The notes below the pieces were generated by a model that was not told the DNA's origin, ran no database searches, and saw nothing but the letters and a program-made list of their open reading frames with translations. A DNA stretch of 64,000 nucleotides from Zygnema cylindricum (lineage: Eukaryota; Streptophyta; Zygnematophyceae; Zygnematales; Zygnemataceae), in the NCBI GenBank assembly GCA_037447655.1, contig JBBHKE010002304.1:229298-293297 (forward strand), given 5' to 3'. Position 1 is the stretch's first letter; each line of letters starts with the position of its first letter. Both the position numbers and the translations under genes were made by a program. Shown here in pieces: positions 9,999 to 21,397 of this stretch.

Positions 9999-12870
9999 TT
10001 GGGCACCAGTACGCGAATTAGATGTGCTCCTTATGATTTAGGATCCCCCCGTCCCCAATTATACAAGCGAATTCCCATGGCTTTGCGGATTATTGTACAC
10101 GACGCTCTTCACCTCCCTTTGTCCTGTATTTGTTCCGATTCCACGGATGTTGAACCTTCGCACCTCTTTTTCATGTTTTCTCGTTTGGTTCCACTCTTAC
10201 CACGTCGTGGAGGTGGTAGCGGGGCCCGAGATACTATGGCTCGATGCCGACGATTCCTTCGAGGGGATTGGCGGACCCTTCACGTTGAGCACGAGGATTG
10301 AGTTGCGAATGCTTCCTTCACACAATGTGATACTTCTGGGACTTCAGATGTCCCATCCACCTATCGTCCTGTTGTTCATTTGGGCCGAGTTGGTGAGCTC
10401 TCTCGGGCGGTTCAGGTCCTCGAACCGTTTAATCCTGCTCCTCAGTCTGCTGTCGAGATTCTTCGATCTCTCCATCCACCAGCTCCCACCCTTCAACCAC
10501 CCTCTATTCACACATTCGAGTCGTCAAAGTGTTTTCTCTTAGATCGAGACGCTTTCATTAAAGCCTTTACAAATTCTCCACATCTTTTAGCAGGGGTCCA
10601 CCTGGCATTGTTTATGAGTTATTTCGCAACGTTTTGCCTCCGAAATCGGGTGCCCGGGGTTTTGATATTTTTTTTCGAGTTTGTTCCCTTATTGCGACTG
10701 GCACTCTCCCCTCTCGTATTTGTGATCTCCTCACGACTTCCTGCCTTCTAGCTGTCACCAAACCCAATGGGGGAATCCGTCCTGTTGTAGTGGGCAAGGT
10801 ATTATACTGACTGGTGGTTAGTGCCATCTGGTGGTTAGTGCCATCTGCATCCAGCTCCAACCGACCTTCCACGATAATTTCTCTCCTCATCAGTTCGGAG
10901 TGGCAACTTGGGGGGGGTTGTAGCTTTGTTGGATGTCCATTCGAATTGGTTTGTCCACCTTGTCGATGTTTTTAATGCTTACAGTACAGTGGATTAGAAT
11001 GAAAATTTTTCAGAGCTTATAGATGCACCTTCCCCGATTGTCTAGATATTTTCTTTTGTCAAGACCTTTTATTCTTTAAGTAGTAGCCTTTTTTGTTCCA
11101 CTGATGGTGATTTGGTCCCACTTTCCTCCACGATTGGCAGTCGTCTAAGTGAACCTCTTGGAGCCCGTTTGTTTGCCCTTGCTCATTACCGGGCCCTTTG
11201 AGCTTCTACGCCACTTTCCCTTCTTGCATCTTCCCTTCAGTTGTAGATGATACACACATTGTTGGTCCTTTCGACAAAGTTATACCGGCCGATAACTTTT
11301 CCAAGGATCGTTTGGCCGAACTCAATCTTTCTATCCAACCCTCTAAGTGTGTTAATCCGTCCCCTCGTGCTATTCCTCCTCCTTTGCACTCCGTATTCTG
11401 ATTTTCAGACTTCTCCTCCATCCGAAGGTATTCATGTGTTTGGTTGCCTGCTCGGTTTGGATCCATATGTCACGCCATTTCTTGATTCTGCTCTTCAAAC
11501 CGATTTGTCCCATGTGGACAACCTTGGCTTTTGCTCTTTTGACACGATGTTTCCCCCATCGCCCCTCCTACCTTACTCGCACTTCCCCACCCACCCCTAC
11601 TTTTGTGTCCTCCCTTTCTACATTTGACGATCACCTCATGGACGTCCTTCACGCTTTGTTAGGTCGTGGGGCTTTTGATCGCGAGTTTGGGCTTGCAACC
11701 CACATCCACGCCTCTCTTCCTGTCTCTCTCTTCTTGTCTCTCTCTTCCTGTCTCTGTCGCCGGTTTAGGTTTACTATCGAAGGCGCGTGTTGCTCCCGCT
11801 GCCTATATGGAAAGTTGGTGCCTTGTTGTCTCCACTATTGTCTCTCGTTTTTTGGCTGAGGATACTCATATTTTTGCTACCGTTGTTCCACGTGTTTCGG
11901 ACGTTGTGCTCGCCTTCTAGAGGTCCCTTTTGGATGCATCACATTCTATTCCTCGGGCTGCTATCACAGACATGCTGATTCTTTCCACCCTTGTTACAAC
12001 ATCAGTTGCGCGTGTACACGAATCCATTTATGATCAGGCTGTCGCTGCTATTAAAACCGAGCTTCTCGACGCGCTTCCTTCTGATTCTTCGCGTGCACGC
12101 TTTCTCTATTGTAGCGGACCTGGTTTCGGAGCTTGGTTTTTTGGCTATCCCTATCTTATCCACCTTGCGTTTCACCCCGACTTAGTTCACCACGACCCTC
12201 AAGTTTCGGCTTGGCCTCCCTCACCCACCTTTGCTCTGCTCTCTCGTTTGCTCATGTGACCACATTCTCAAGCCCGGCCGCGTCCATTTGCTTCAGTGCT
12301 CCCACGGAGTTGAGTTAATTCGGGTGCACGACAAGATTCGAGACACCATTGCTACTATCGTTTTCGAGGGGGGGTTTTCTATTCGTCGGGAGATTTCCCA
12401 CATTAATTTTTTCGCGTCAGATTATCATTGGATTACTCAATGGTGCGCGTCGTACATTTGGCGACGTTGCTTTGGTGAACCTACCTCGGATACAGTCGTT
12501 AGCGAAGCAGCTCGGCATGTGGGTGTGGCCGCCCGTGACGCGGCTAGGAGGAAGGAGCGTGATTATGCCCATCACGGCGCTATAGATGGATTCATTCCGA
12601 TGGCGGTCAAGATATATGGTTGTTTGGATGTGGCTTTGGATGCTTGTAGTCGGCGCTCGTTCGAGCGGCGGGGACTGGGGAGCCCATTTGTTTAAGTACT
12701 TACTTCTTTTTATCGTCAACGTTTATCTGTGGCCATACAACGAGTGTAGGCTTCTATCCTCCTTCAATCGTCTATTGCATTTTTAGATCGTCGACGTGTT
12801 CCGGAACTCCCTCCTCGTGCTCTTTCGGGATTCGGGGACTTACGTGGTTGTTTTTTGTAGATATTTTGTT
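9999..12870 (+). pseudogene. Decayed non-LTR reverse-transcriptase gene
   Basis: Several plus-strand frames line up in order as one broken protein. An N-terminal region (9999-10301) contains LLPRRGGGSGARDT. The stretch at 10380-10640 has GRVGELSRAVQVLE and LHPPAP. RT block KPNGGIRPVVVGKVL is at about 10765. The motif A-like HLVDVFNAYSTVD is at about 10955, and the motif C-like VVDDTHIVGP at about 11250. NLSIQPSKCVNPSP is at about 11325, GLGLLSKARVAPAAY at about 11770, and a C-terminal stretch VHDKIRDTIATIVFEGGFS at about 12330. This order is what I know from LINE-like RT proteins of algae and other eukaryotes; the exact clade is not identified. At least seven frame changes or stops separate the pieces. 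The YxDD tyrosine reads as V, so it is inactive. GC content is clearly above the neighbours. An AATAAA lies at 12982. Confidence 0.75.
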
Positions 12871-13475
12871 ATGTTGGGGTTTTTGTGATAAATGTTGGAT
12901 CTCTCCTTAGATGTCTCATTTGGTGTTTTTTGCTTCTTTGGGTGTTTTCAGTTTACCTGTCATCTTTTCGTATCGAGCTTTTCAATAAAGTCAACCATTT
13001 TTGTTTTTAATTGTACGGACAACATTACTAACTATACGACATCGTGACAATTGTACAGAAAACATTCCTTACTTTAATATATAGGACTTGGTGCCATCGA
13101 GTTGGGTTTTCAAACAACATTTCACATACGTGTTCTGATTTGAGTGGTACCGCGTAGTTTAAAGAAAATTTATTGAAAACCCTCAAAGATTTTACAAATC
13201 GACCTGTTTCAATGTAAAATCTAGTCTTGTGTATCGAGTCAAAAATTATTGCGATAAAACCGATTACGATAATTATCGGTTATCGAACGGTGAGGGTCCT
13301 AGTATTACTGAACGGTAATGAACTAAAAAAACCCTAATACCCCCCTTAAATAACCCTAAAAAGTACGGATATACATGCACAATTTACGTAAATGTAAGGA
13401 AAATGTAAGGCAATTGTATTGAAATATACAGGAATATACAAAAATCGTACGAGTACAGAGTAGTACGCATCTTAT
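12871..13475. other. AT-rich spacer, possible degenerate hAT-like remnant
   Basis: Positions about 13120-13310 share words with the interior and ends of the element at 21811-22704: CATACGTGTTYTGATTTGAG, TCAAAGATTT followed by a CGACC motif, and CGATAATTATCGGTTATCG. I infer a distant copy. Termini were not found. No gene is present. Confidence 0.35.
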
Positions 13476-13818
13476 TAAATGAGACGTCATGGTAACTTTT
13501 ACAATGAAAACAAAAGACAAAAACAGTAACTAATGGTGTTAGACAGTACAAGTCTGACAGGCAAATCTACAGCCTGTAGTGATCCCGAAGGGTCACTTGG
13601 CTCTTCCAAATGTGACGAAAGGGCAAGGTGACCTTTCGTAAGAGAAAGAGAAAAGATCTAGATCTAAGATATCTAAAACTGAATCTAAATAAATCCAGGA
13701 CAAAGGTACAGAGAGTAAATGACGAGAATCAGAATACTAGACTGCGTTATCTAGTATTAAGTCATTTAGAACTAAGTTTGTAGCAAAGGAGAATTAGGAA
13801 GAAGTCTGAATTCCAACA
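13476..13818 (-). repeat. 3' LTR of the 13.5-18.4 kb copia element
   Basis: On the minus strand it starts TGTTGGAATTCAG directly after the polypurine tract. From 13482 to 13802 it matches 18066-18439 closely. The exception is a ~60-bp segment present only in the other LTR, bounded there by a direct TGGTAAC repeat. Confidence 0.8.
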
Positions 13819-13831
13819 CCCCCCCGCTTTG

Positions 13832-16598
13832 CTAGAAACGGAGGCCGGCTGAGGAGCGGTGAGCCTCAAATTGAGGCCGGGGAAGAGCCTTGGTCAAAAA
13901 ATCTGCCATTTGAAGATGAGTGGGACAGTGGTGAAAAATGACAGTGCCTGCAGCAATGGCGTCACGGGTAAAGTGGTATTGAATATCTATGTGCTTTGTC
14001 CGGCGGTGATGAATAGGATTATTCATTAGGGCAAGGGCCCTTTGAGAATCACAAAAGATAACGGTGGCAGAAGAAGGACAGAATTGTAAGTTGAGGAGAA
14101 GGGAGCGAAGCCAGAGGGCCTCCTTGGTGGCATGAGTCGCAGACATGTACTCAGCCTCAGTGGAAGAGAGGGCAACAGTGGGTTGCTTCTTCGAAGCCCA
14201 AGATACAAGGGCACTGCCAAGGGAGAGACAAATGCCTGTGGTGCAGCGACGGGAATCCAGATCTCCCCCCCAGTCGGCGTCGCAGTGGCTGACGACAGCT
14301 GGAGCAGAGGAGCCAGTGAAGGTGAGTTTGAGAGATTTCGTTCCCTGAAGATATCGGAGGACCCTTTTTGCTGCAAGAAGATGGTCAGAGGTGGGGTTTG
14401 ACACAAACTGACTGAGTTGGCCAACAGCGACAGCGATGTCTGGACGGGTTCCAGTCATCGCATACATGAGACTGCCAACTATGGACCTGTACTGGTCATG
14501 TATATCTCTGGGGACAGGCCCACCAGAGTTTTTTGAGAGCTTAACATTGGGATCTAGAGGGGTAGAGATGGGAGTGCAATCTGCCATGGAAAATCTGGCT
14601 AGAACCTCCCCTATATACTTTTCCTGGGACAGATAGAGGGTCCTACTGGGACGATCCCGTCCTACAAAGACTCCAAGACAGTATTCCACCTCTCCCAAGT
14701 CTGTCATGGAAAAGTGGGTGTTAAGCATTGTCTTGACAAGATGTATAAGGGAAAGAGAGGGGCCAGCAAGGAGGAGATCATCGACATATATCACAAGAAG
14801 AACAAGTTTGTCGGATGCTCCCCGAATGAATAAACCAAAGTCTGCATCAAGTTTGGAGAAGCCTTCACGGAGGAGGATTGCCTCCAGGTGCTTATTCCAA
14901 ACCCTAGGAGCCTGCTTAAGGCCATAGAGGGATTTAAGGAGACGACATACCAGGTGTTCAGAACCCGGAGATACATACCCTTCCGGTTGCTGGAGGAAGA
15001 TTTCTTCGGTGAGAGTGCCGTAGAGAAAGGCAGTCTGAACGTCCATGTGGTGGACGTGCCAGTCATGGGCAGCTGCAAGGGAGAGGAGGATCCGAATGGA
15101 TGTGAATTTCGCAACCGGGGCGTAAGTTTCGGTGAAGTCGACCCCCTCCTTCTGAAGAAAACCTTTAGCTACAAAGCGAGCTTTAAACCTGTCAAGCGTG
15201 CCGTCGGATTTTGTTTTGACTCTGAAAACCCACTTGGAGCCAATGACCTTTCTGCCTGGGGGAAGTGAGGTAAGTCTCCAGGTGCCATTCCGGAGGAGGG
15301 ATGAAAATTCAGAATCTGTGGCAGCCTTCCATTCAACGGCTTGAGGACCAGCCATGGCAGCAGAGAAGGTAAGAGGAACAGGAATTGTAGAAATTGTGGC
15401 AGAGTTTGCAGCGCCATGGTGGAGATTATGCGCCTGGAGGCGGTCACTTCTTCGAAGGGCAGGTGCGGATGGAGGGATTTTGTATGGGGTTTCGGTTGGA
15501 AGAATTGGAGAGAGAGAGTAGGGGTCAGAAATTGTACGAGTGAGAGGGGATGGTGTGGAGGGATGGAGGAAACCCGATAGGGATCGTGTGAGAGTGGATG
15601 AAGGCAAGGAAAGTAGTTTGGGAGGGGTCAGAGGGAGGATGACAGAAATTGGATCGGAGGAGGCAGAGGAAATGGGGAAGAAATGTGGGGAGGGGGGAGA
15701 TGTGGGAGTAGGCAAAGTGGTAATGGCATCATGAATTTTGAGGAGTGGTGTTTCGTTGAAGGTGACGTCACGACTGAGGACTACCTGACGTTCCTTTGTC
15801 AACCAAATGCGGTATGCCTTGGATTCGGTGCTGTAGCCGACTAAAACGCCATTTTTGGCGCGGCTCTGCCATTTTCCTGCCGGTGTCAAGTTCTTGATCC
15901 ATGCCTCACATCCGAATATACGAAGATGAGAGACATCAGGTTTAGTGGCGTGCCAGGCTTCGTACGGAGTAACAGGGAGTACGGAAGTTGGACAACGATT
16001 TCGAATGTAGTTTGCCGTCGAGACAGATTCCGCCCAAAATGTGGTGGGCAGACCGGCGTAATGCAACATGGAACGTGCCATGTTTAGAAGAGTTCGATTA
16101 TAACGTTCTGAAACCCCATTCTGTTGAGGAGTATGGGGGGTAGTTGATTGGTGAGATATTCCGTTAGCTGCAAGAAAAGAGGAAAATTCGTTGGAGAAGT
16201 ATTCACCTCCGTTATCTGTACGGAGGGTTTTAATACGACAGGATAATGAGTTCTCAACGAGGGCTTTGTACTCAGTAAATTTTTGAAAGGTTTCGGATTT
16301 GCGGCGGAGGGGATAAAGGTAAGTGTATCGAGTGGCATCATCGATGAAGGTTACAAAATAGAGAGCGCCAGTTGGACTAGGGGTAGACATAGGTCCACAG
16401 AGATCCGAATGAATTAATTGGAGTGGATTGGAGGTTTTTGAAGTACTCGAGGGAAATGAGGGTCTGGATAATTTTCCTTCAATGCATCCGGAACAAAAAA
16501 TTAACTTTTTGTCAGTGAATGGTTCCAAGCCGGTGACAAGATCGTTTTGAAGCTGGTGAAGGCCAGATTGCGAAAGGTGGCCATATCTAAGATGCCAC
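13832..16598 (-). pseudogene. copia pol: integrase, reverse transcriptase, RNase H
   Basis: One frame is open from 16528 down to 13832 (898 codons), and its N-terminal continuation starts at about 16598. Integrase: zinc-binding FCSGC, then core residues D in HSDLCG (about residue 40), D in TDNGGEY (about 105) and E in QQNGVSERYN (about 140). RT: WVFRVKTKSDGTLDRFKARF, then MDVQTAFLYG, SLYGLKQAPRVW and YVDDLL (about 578). RNase H: HCDADWGGD, SSTEAEYMS, DSQRALAL, and a terminal ADFLTKALPRPQF. All catalytic motifs are intact in this part, so only the gag-protease region is visibly dead. Confidence 0.92.
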
Positions 16599-18058
16599 TT
16601 AGATAGAGTGGATGATGCTAGAGGAGTAGCAATATTGCATGATCCGACGGTGGAGAAGTGGCATAGAGTGTAAATCGATCCGGTCTGACACCAAGGCCAA
16701 CTGTACGATCAATCGTAGAAAAGAACTTGACGTTAGTTTTGGAGAATACAGCTCTAGCCCCTTGATGAAGGGCTGCACTGACAGAAAATAGATGCTTTTT
16801 AAGGCCAGGTACAAGGAGGACATGAGATAGTGTGATTGAAAGGTGTGGATCAAGAGTGCTGGGCGTGTGGATCTGACCAAAGTGAGTCGCCGTAAGTGCG
16901 GCATTGTTGCCAAGGAGGATCATCATTGGTGGACAGAGAGGAGAAATGGTGGTAAACTAATCCGAGCGGTAGGAGAGATGGTGAGATGCACCAGAATCCA
17001 CTATCCAAGAGTTGGTAGAATCTGCAGAATCGAGTGAAGATGTTGTTTGTAACGCATATCTAAGCTCAGAGGACGGATGAGGTACGGATAATGGGGAGTG
17101 AGATTTGGTAACTCTAAATTTGGTGATTGTTGACCATAGACGTACTGAGGGTACGGAGTGGAAGGTTACAGAAATAGGTCGGCAACATGTTGTTGGCCGT
17201 GTAAGGTGGATTGGGCGAAGGGATTTGTCTACGCAAAAGTGTCGTTGACTGATGGTTGAATAACATCAGCCGCTGATGGTTGACAGGAATAGATACTTCG
17301 CCCATCATTTTGTCCTCGTCCAGCTGGCCGCCCATAATTTCCTTGACGATCGTGTTTGCGCTTGAGGATGGGACACGCATCAATAACGTGATAAAGTGCA
17401 CGGCAATAACGACAAGATGAGTTTTTCGCGTTGCGATTGGATGGAGGTAAGGTGGCCAGAGTCACTCCACGGATCGGGGAAAAATTGTGCTTCGTTTCCT
17501 CGTGAACCAAGCCAGCAGTTAAGGATAGGATGGTGACAGCTGTAGAAGAATTGTCAATTGAGGAAATAAATGTTGAATAGGACGCCGGAAGACCTCCCAA
17601 GATCGCAAAAATTATGTCTTCATCGGTGACAACAACTCCAACAGTTTTGAGTCGTCCAGCAATAGATTTGATAGAGTTGACGTAGACTTGGATAGATTCT
17701 GCAGGATTTTTCTTAGCACTGTTGAGCTGGCGTCGAAGAAGCAATTTGTTTGACCAGGATTTGTTCTCATATGCTGTGGACAGAAGTGTCCAAGCACCAT
17801 GCGCCGAGGTAGCGTCACGAATTAGATCAAGTTGCGAGGGTTCAAGTGCGAGAACCAGCCTGGAGTGCGCCTCCTCATTGCAAATGAGCTAGGCGGATTT
17901 AGCGGCGGCATCGGAAGGTTCCCTTTCGCTTCCGCTAATAACAGACCAAAGTTTTTCACGCCTAAAAAGGTGTTCAATCTGAAACTTCTATCCATAGAAA
18001 TCCGTGCCATTGAATTTGGCAACGGTATTAGAACTAACGGGGAAAGGCCCATAACCTA
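16599..18058 (-). pseudogene. gag and protease region of the copia element, broken
   Basis: The gag frame reads from near the primer site through KFNGTDFYG and then hits a stop where a Trp is expected. It resumes through HLFRREKLWSVI and meets a second stop after AAKSA. It is then open through RRQLNSAKKNPAESIQ and the zinc knuckle CRYCRALYHVIDAC (CX2CX4HX4C). The protease motif WIVDSGASHH is at about 17005, with a stop ten residues later. A further frame change near 16640 separates protease from the GAG-pre-integrase segment WHLRYGHLSQSGLHQLQ. The domains are as in UBN2-type copia Gag. Confidence 0.85.
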
Positions 18059-18059
18059 T
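18044..18059 (-). promoter_or_regulatory. Candidate primer-binding site for half initiator tRNA-Met
   Basis: Just inside the 5' LTR the minus strand reads AGGTTATGGGCC. GGTTATGGGCC is complementary to the anticodon-arm segment GGCCCATAACC of plant initiator tRNA-Met. It is also the kind of site used by Drosophila copia, which primes with a 5' half tRNA. The same motif stands beside the LTRs of the elements at 53297 and 62094. The complementarity is visible; its use is inferred. Confidence 0.6.
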
Positions 18060-18439
18060 TGAATGAGACATCATGGTAACAGACAGAAAAATAGAAAGAA
18101 CAAACAGAGAAATTGCAAATTATATTAAAAACTGGTAACGTTTACAATGAAAACAAAAGACTAAAATAGTAACTAATGGTGTCAGACAGTACAAGTCTGA
18201 CAAGCAAATCTACAGCCTGTAGTGATCCCGAAGGGTCACTTGGCTCTTCCAAATGTGACGAAAGGGCAAGGTGACCTATCGTAAGAGAAAGAGAAAAGAT
18301 CTAGATCTAAGATATCTAAAACTAAATCTAAATAAATCCAGGACAAAGGTACAGAGAGTGAATGACGAGAATCAGAATACTAGACTGCATTATCTAGTAT
18401 TAAGTCATTTAGAACTAAGTTTTTAGCAAAGGAGAATTA
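18060..18439 (-). repeat. 5' LTR of the copia element, end-truncated, with 60-bp extra segment
   Basis: It is homologous to 13476-13818. It has an additional ~60 bp (about 18081-18140) between two TGGTAAC words, either an insertion or a segment lost by slippage in the other copy. The outer end stops at GGAGAATTA and is followed by CGAACAAAC instead of the expected LTR start. Confidence 0.75.
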
Positions 18440-18448
18440 CGAACAAAC

Positions 18449-18606
18449 ATTTTCTACGTCACTTCAAATATCCAGCGACGAAACTACTTCGTCGCTAACT
18501 TCTACGTCACTTCAAATATCTAGCGACGAGACTACTTTCGTCGCTAGTCGTCGCTTCTTTAGCTACGAGAGAACCTCGTCGCTAAGTAAGTGCTCAGTAC
18601 AATATT
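18449..18606. repeat. Hairpin repeat with AGCGACGA units (short copy)
   Basis: CTACGTCACTTCAAATATC precedes AGCGACGA...TCGTCGCT palindromes twice, then CGTCGCTTCTTTAGCTACGA. The block ends in GTGCTCAGTA. The same lead-in, palindrome style and GTGCTCAGTA end occur at 21398-21804, so both are copies of one interspersed repeat. It abuts the truncated LTR at 18439. Confidence 0.75.
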
Positions 18607-18609
18607 CTA

Positions 18610-19635
18610 ACAATTCTCAGGGCTGACAGGCCTAAAATATCTTTATTTAGATAATAACAAATTTGCGGGCGAGCTGCCCACGCTAAATAGTGGATATATA
18701 AAAAAATTCAATGTGGCCAATAATGATTTGATTAAACATAATTTTGGTGTAATGAGATTGCCAAACATAACTTACCTAAACCTCAGTGGCAACCAGGTCA
18801 ATGAAATTCTTCGCAATAAAACTCGTTGGGCTAATATTGAGACAATTAATCTTTCTCAGAATCCATTCATTGGCGAAATTCCGGTTAGTTTCGGAAAAGA
18901 AGCGACAAGATAATAGCTACTTGATTTGAGCAGTAACAATTTTTATGGCGCTGTTCTGTATTTCGGGAACATTTCATTTATCCAAGTTTTGTAAGTGCAA
19001 GTAGTTTCTTTAATTTCGTGTTTTTATACAAACTCTGCTTTGGTGATAAAATTTATTGTTTTTATCGTGACACACAACTACAGTGCTTTCACCTTTGGAT
19101 TTTGAAGGAAAAGAATTAACAAGCGGTGGGAGAGCACCATTGAGGAGCAGATGACGTAGTCATGAAGTTGTGATTGTCTTTGAGCTATAATCTCGGGAAG
19201 TGTGTCAAAAGAAGAGTTCAAGAAACAGCAGTCTATGTTTGTCAATTAAGGCAATATTCTCCAAAAGAACTAACGTGGTTAGGTGCATCCTCAATTTGTT
19301 ATCAAATTTTTCTAAGTTATTTGTTTCTTAGACGACTCAACGATTATATTATTTTTTGGCAGGTGCAACCCTCTAATCTTATATCTGTTGGCCTGTTTGT
19401 GAGAAAGGAACTTGAGCCGATGCAATCTCAATGGCACTATATCAGAGAAGATTGAAATCTACGGAGACTTTCTGTTTTGTGAGTTGCACTTTTGCTTTCT
19501 ATCACTAAAACACCTATATATATTCAGGTGTCCTATCTGGAGAAAGATGCCCAGAAAAGGGCGTTAAAACTGACTTGTTATCCGCCCATCACAAAGCTAG
19601 GCTAGAATAATTTGAGATTAGTTTTTTGTTTGGCC
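18610..19635 (+). pseudogene. LRR receptor kinase fragment (middle and 3' LRR exons), broken
   Basis: The segment 18616-18912 reads LKYLYLDNNKFAGELPT, ITYLNLSGNQVNEIL and INLSQNPFIGEIPVSFGKEA. It parallels the end of exon 1 of the intact gene (32170-32445). After two stops it continues DLSSNNFYGAV and GNISFIQVL with donor GTAAGTGCAAGTAG, matching intact exon 4 and its intron (33990-34055). Positions 19370-19460 match exon 6 (LSRCN...ISE, 34763-34834), and intron homology runs on to about 19635. Exons 2, 3 and 5 are missing. The junction lies inside an LRR, which suggests unequal recombination between repeats. It is a genomic duplicate, since introns are retained. Confidence 0.85.
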
Positions 19636-19682
19636 TGTTTAATCAGTAGGACATACAGTCATAAGACTATAATTGTTAACCT

Positions 19683-19892
19683 GTGGAAGAGAGACGAGAG
19701 GGAGAGGGGAGAGAGAGCAGGTGGAAGAGAGTGGAGAAGGTAATGGGGGAAGGGAGGGGGGAGGGCGAGGGGAGAGAAACGGGGAGAAAAAGGGGAAGGA
19801 GAGATGGAAGGTGGGTAGAGCGGGAGAGGGGGGGAAGGGAGGGTAGAGGAGCAAGGAGAGAGAGGGGGGGAGGGGAAGAGAGTTGGGGGCAT
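19683..19892. repeat. Purine-rich tract (GGGAGAGA type)
   Basis: The plus strand is almost all A and G. The reading frames within it (Arg/Glu/Gly one way, Ser/Pro/Leu the other) are compositional artefacts. Further pyrimidine tracts lie at 20290-20450 and 20820-21310. Confidence 0.9.
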
Positions 19893-20819
19893 ACGCACAA
19901 AAAAGACGAAACGTTAACTGAATGACCAAAAAAAAAAAAATTAGACCTCTCTTTCCTTTCACCTCTAGGTAAAAGCTCTCTTCTCTCTCTCTCTCACTCT
20001 CCTTCCAAAGGGGTAAACGTTACAATGAGGAGGGAGGAAATACATTAGAGGACTAGAGGGTGGGAGAGTGTAAATTGACTGAGGGGGCTAGGGGGCAAAG
20101 GAAAAACTTGTTGGGAAAAGGTGGGTAGGAAAGAGAAAAAGCTATTAATGGCTTTAGGAGGAGAGGTGAAAAACTATGGGGAACTTTAGAGGGTTCTCGT
20201 TTTTGTGATAAGACTTTCGGCTTATTCACATGTTGACGACATGCTGATGTCATTGCCTTATTAGAGACTCTTAGGATGATAAGTCTCTATTGCATGTTCC
20301 TCCAATATCTCTTTTCCCTCCCTTTCTAACTCTCTCCTCGCACTCTTCGCTCCCCCTCTTTGTCTTCACCTTCACATTCTCCCTTGGCTCTCCATTTCTC
20401 GCCCCCCACTCCCTATCCCTCTACAAGACTCTCTCTCCCCTAACCCAAAAAAATATTAATATTCGCATAGAGCAAATGTATTGTCCATGAATTGTATTAA
20501 CTGACATTGACTCTCACCAAACCGTGACGTAACAAACCGTGATGTAACAACAATGTCTGCCGCGTCAAAAGTACTCGATTCAATTTGATTTGTATGCGAG
20601 ATCATTTCGTCCATCCGATGCAATGTCGACGCTTTGAGTAACTAGCAATTTTAACGAAAATGAAATTGTAATATTTGATTTAGTCAATATGTACCGCCTA
20701 GAACTAACGAGCAAAAATCCAGAACGTAGTCAAATTTCACACAAAAAAGTCATGTGACATTACTTTTTCAAATTTTTTCCCGGCCAGCGAAAAGTATACG
20801 AAATTTCATAAAAAAAATC
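19893..20819. other. Low-complexity spacer, no gene
   Basis: The stretch contains short purine- and pyrimidine-biased runs (19975-20010, 20290-20450) and AT-rich sequence with CCGTGACGTAACAAA repeated twice at about 20521-20550. No coding region is supported. Confidence 0.5.
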
Positions 20820-21310
20820 ACGATACACCTATGTCTCTCCCTCTAACACTACTCTCCCTTCGCTCTTCGCCCTGCGATCTCCCTTTCTCTTCCATTTCGA
20901 TCTCCGTCTCCCTCCCACTTCATCCTTTTCAACATTAGCAACCTCCCTCACTCCCTATTTTTACAACTCTTTGTCTGCCTCACCCCTCACTCTCCCCCCC
21001 CCGCCGTCCCTTTCCTCGTCACTCTTCCCATTCTCCTTTTGCTCCTCATATTTTCGCCTCTCCATCCAACACTTTGCCCTTTCTCACTTTCCCTTTTCCC
21101 CCTTCTCCCTCTCAACCCCACTCTCACACCCTCTTTCCTCCCCTTTCGTCCATTTTCCCCCCTCGCTCTCTCGCTCGTCAACTTTCCCCGTCTCCATATC
21201 CCTCCCCCTTTCCCTCTCCTCCGTCCTCTCCTTCTACCCTTCTCCCTCCCTCTCTTTCACCCCCTCTCCCTCTCCCTCTCCTCCGCCTCTTTATTCCTCT
21301 CCCTCCCTGA
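20820..21310. repeat. Pyrimidine-rich tract
   Basis: Positions 20820-21310 are strongly C/T-biased, with phrases such as CCTCTCCCTCTCC. The open frames of Ser/Pro/Leu in all three plus frames follow from composition. Confidence 0.85.
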
Positions 21311-21397
21311 AAAAGACCGACCAAACGAATGAACCGTCAACCGACCAAGTCTGCGCAGCACTACTACTACTACTTAAAATGAGACAAAACGAAGCGT

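Larger units (their letters stand above)
13476..18439 (-). mobile_element. Ty1/copia LTR retrotransposon, defective, minus strand
   Basis: Two direct repeats (13476-13818 and 18060-18439) bracket a gag-pol region read on the minus strand in the order gag, protease, integrase, RT, RNase H. That order defines copia-type elements. The polypurine tract GCGGGGGGG (plus 13819-13827) sits beside the left repeat, which is therefore the 3' LTR. The right (5') LTR lacks its first roughly 20 bases, TGTTGGAATTCAG onward, and is replaced by an unrelated repeat. No target duplication can therefore be read. The element has several in-frame stops, so it is not autonomous. Confidence 0.92.

Noticed and set aside
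10612-11652. Minus-strand frames of 60-92 codons
   Set aside because: Antisense shadows of the reverse-transcriptase pseudogene.
14026-17037. Several frames antisense to or out of frame with the 13.5-18.4 kb pol
   Set aside because: Shadows of the minus-strand copia pol; they carry no domains.
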